From Treponema sp. UBA4307 (GTDB lineage Bacteria > Spirochaetota > Spirochaetia > Treponematales > Treponemataceae): DNA of 64,000 bases. Positions 63,531-64,000 of the stretch are shown here, one piece after another; position 1 is the stretch's first letter, and each line of letters opens with the position of its first letter. The notes beneath the pieces were generated by a model, which was not told the DNA's origin, made no database searches, and worked only from the letters and a program-made list of their open reading frames with translations. A program made the translations under genes and the position numbers. The stretch is taken from positions 62,001 to 126,000 of the forward strand of contig DGUP01000051.1 of the NCBI GenBank assembly GCA_002394685.1. Reading direction: 5' to 3'.

Positions 63531-64000
63531 ATGAATATGAAATCACAGTTAACTACACTTTGTTATTTGCAGACAGAAGATTCGTATCTTTTGATGCATA
63601 GGATTGTTAAAAAAAATGATATTAATCATAACAAATGGATTGGAGTGGGAGGACATTTTGAAGCCGGTGAATCTCCGGAAGAATGTCTTCTGCGGGAAGT
63701 TAAGGAAGAAACAGGCCTGACCCTGACAAAATATGATTTTCGGGGAATTGTAACTTTTGTGTCTGATGATGATCCTGCTGAATATATGTGTCTTTATACA
63801 GCGGAAGAATGGACTGGAGATATAAAAGAATGTGATGAAGGTAAACTTGAATGGATTAAAAAAAATGATTTTATAAATCTGGAACATTGGGAAGGGGATT
63901 TGATTTTTCTTAAACTTATGGAAGAAAATCATCCTTTTTTTTCACTAAAACTGGTTTATAAAAACGGAAAACTTGTTGAAACAATTCTTGATGGAAAGAA
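63531..64000 (+). CDS. Nudix hydrolase, MutT-like (partial, runs off window)
   Basis: Hydrolyses a nucleoside diphosphate linked to another group; 8-oxo-dGTP is a likely substrate by similarity. Complete Nudix box: GHFEAGESPEECLLREVKEETGL (G-x5-E-x7-REVKEE-x-G), preceded by KWIGVG. The frame starts MNMKSQLTTLCYLQTEDSYLLMHR; ATG at 63537 is an alternative start. About 157 codons are visible and the frame is still open at base 64000, close to the usual length of the family. Confidence 0.9.
   Translation, partial: MNMKSQLTTLCYLQTEDSYLLMHRIVKKNDINHNKWIGVGGHFEAGESPEECLLREVKEETGLTLTKYDFRGIVTFVSDDDPAEYMCLYTAEEWTGDIKECDEGKLEWIKKNDFINLEHWEGDLIFLKLMEENHPFFSLKLVYKNGKLVETILDGK

Noticed and set aside
63549..63932. 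127-codon minus-strand ORF
   Set aside because: Antisense to the Nudix hydrolase, which has a complete Nudix box on the plus strand.

Overview
The window looks like the replication-origin region of a low-G+C, host-associated Treponema-like spirochaete. The evidence is the gene order dnaA-dnaN-recF-dciA (minus strand) facing gyrB-gyrA (plus strand), with rpmH-rnpA-yidD-yidC-jag behind dciA. Relaxed lipoboxes, a bactofilin/M23/YaaR/RicT cluster, a cyclophilin-FKBP fusion and a GyrA with Ala at the quinolone position also fit. I found no rRNA, tRNA or CRISPR array.

Layout. 1-6.5 kb: pyrE (partial), divergent nnr, and a four-gene TolC/MacA/MacB-type efflux operon. 6.6-11.1 kb: a patchy accessory region with a membrane-anchored HTH protein, an uncharacterised protein, a decayed reading frame, a lipoprotein, and two genes that have both lost their 5' ends at a shared junction (AraC regulator and probable GH5 endoglucanase). 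11.2-13.8 kb: an orphan sugar-binding protein, an RluA-type pseudouridine synthase and a small membrane protein. 14-22.1 kb: alpha-2-macroglobulin and PBP1C as an overlapping pair. 22.2-28.1 kb: an Lpl/Ytc-type carbohydrate ABC transporter with a YesL-like protein and a divergent secreted protein. 28.2-34.1 kb: a serine hydrolase, a TPR lipoprotein, a methyltransferase, then the RicT/YaaR/bactofilin/M23 cluster. 34.4-43.9 kb: pyruvate phosphate dikinase with a histone-like tail, an odd acidic GntR-type regulator, arginase, a UDG-fold protein and HrpB. 43.9-58.3 kb: PPIase and secreted protein, then the origin genes. 58.3-60.8 kb: 2.5 kb of very AT-rich, nearly gene-free DNA. 60.8-64 kb: CDF metal transporter, MATE exporter and a Nudix hydrolase (partial).

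Origin architecture is readable. Between dnaA and dnaN, going from dnaA to dnaN, lie DnaA boxes, a cluster of TTCACA-type weak boxes, a short GC step, six perfect DnaA-trios (TAG/TAA) and an AT-rich stretch, in the Bacillus-like order. All genes from 39.7 to 53.7 kb run on the minus strand and gyrBA on the plus strand, as expected for divergent forks.

The 2.5-kb gap after gyrA holds a cluster of parS-like palindromes, extra DnaA boxes, an unassigned 18-bp palindrome family, a repeated 19-mer, and a compact unit with a promoter-like -10, a Shine-Dalgarno, a 23-codon ORF and a strong terminator. That unit is a candidate new small protein or structured RNA.

Five genes (nnr, the membrane HTH gene, the TPR lipoprotein, the methyltransferase and dnaA) have sigma70-like promoters whose -10 lies 6-8 nt before the ATG and no Shine-Dalgarno, which suggests leaderless mRNAs. 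All family assignments come from motif reading; no database search was possible.
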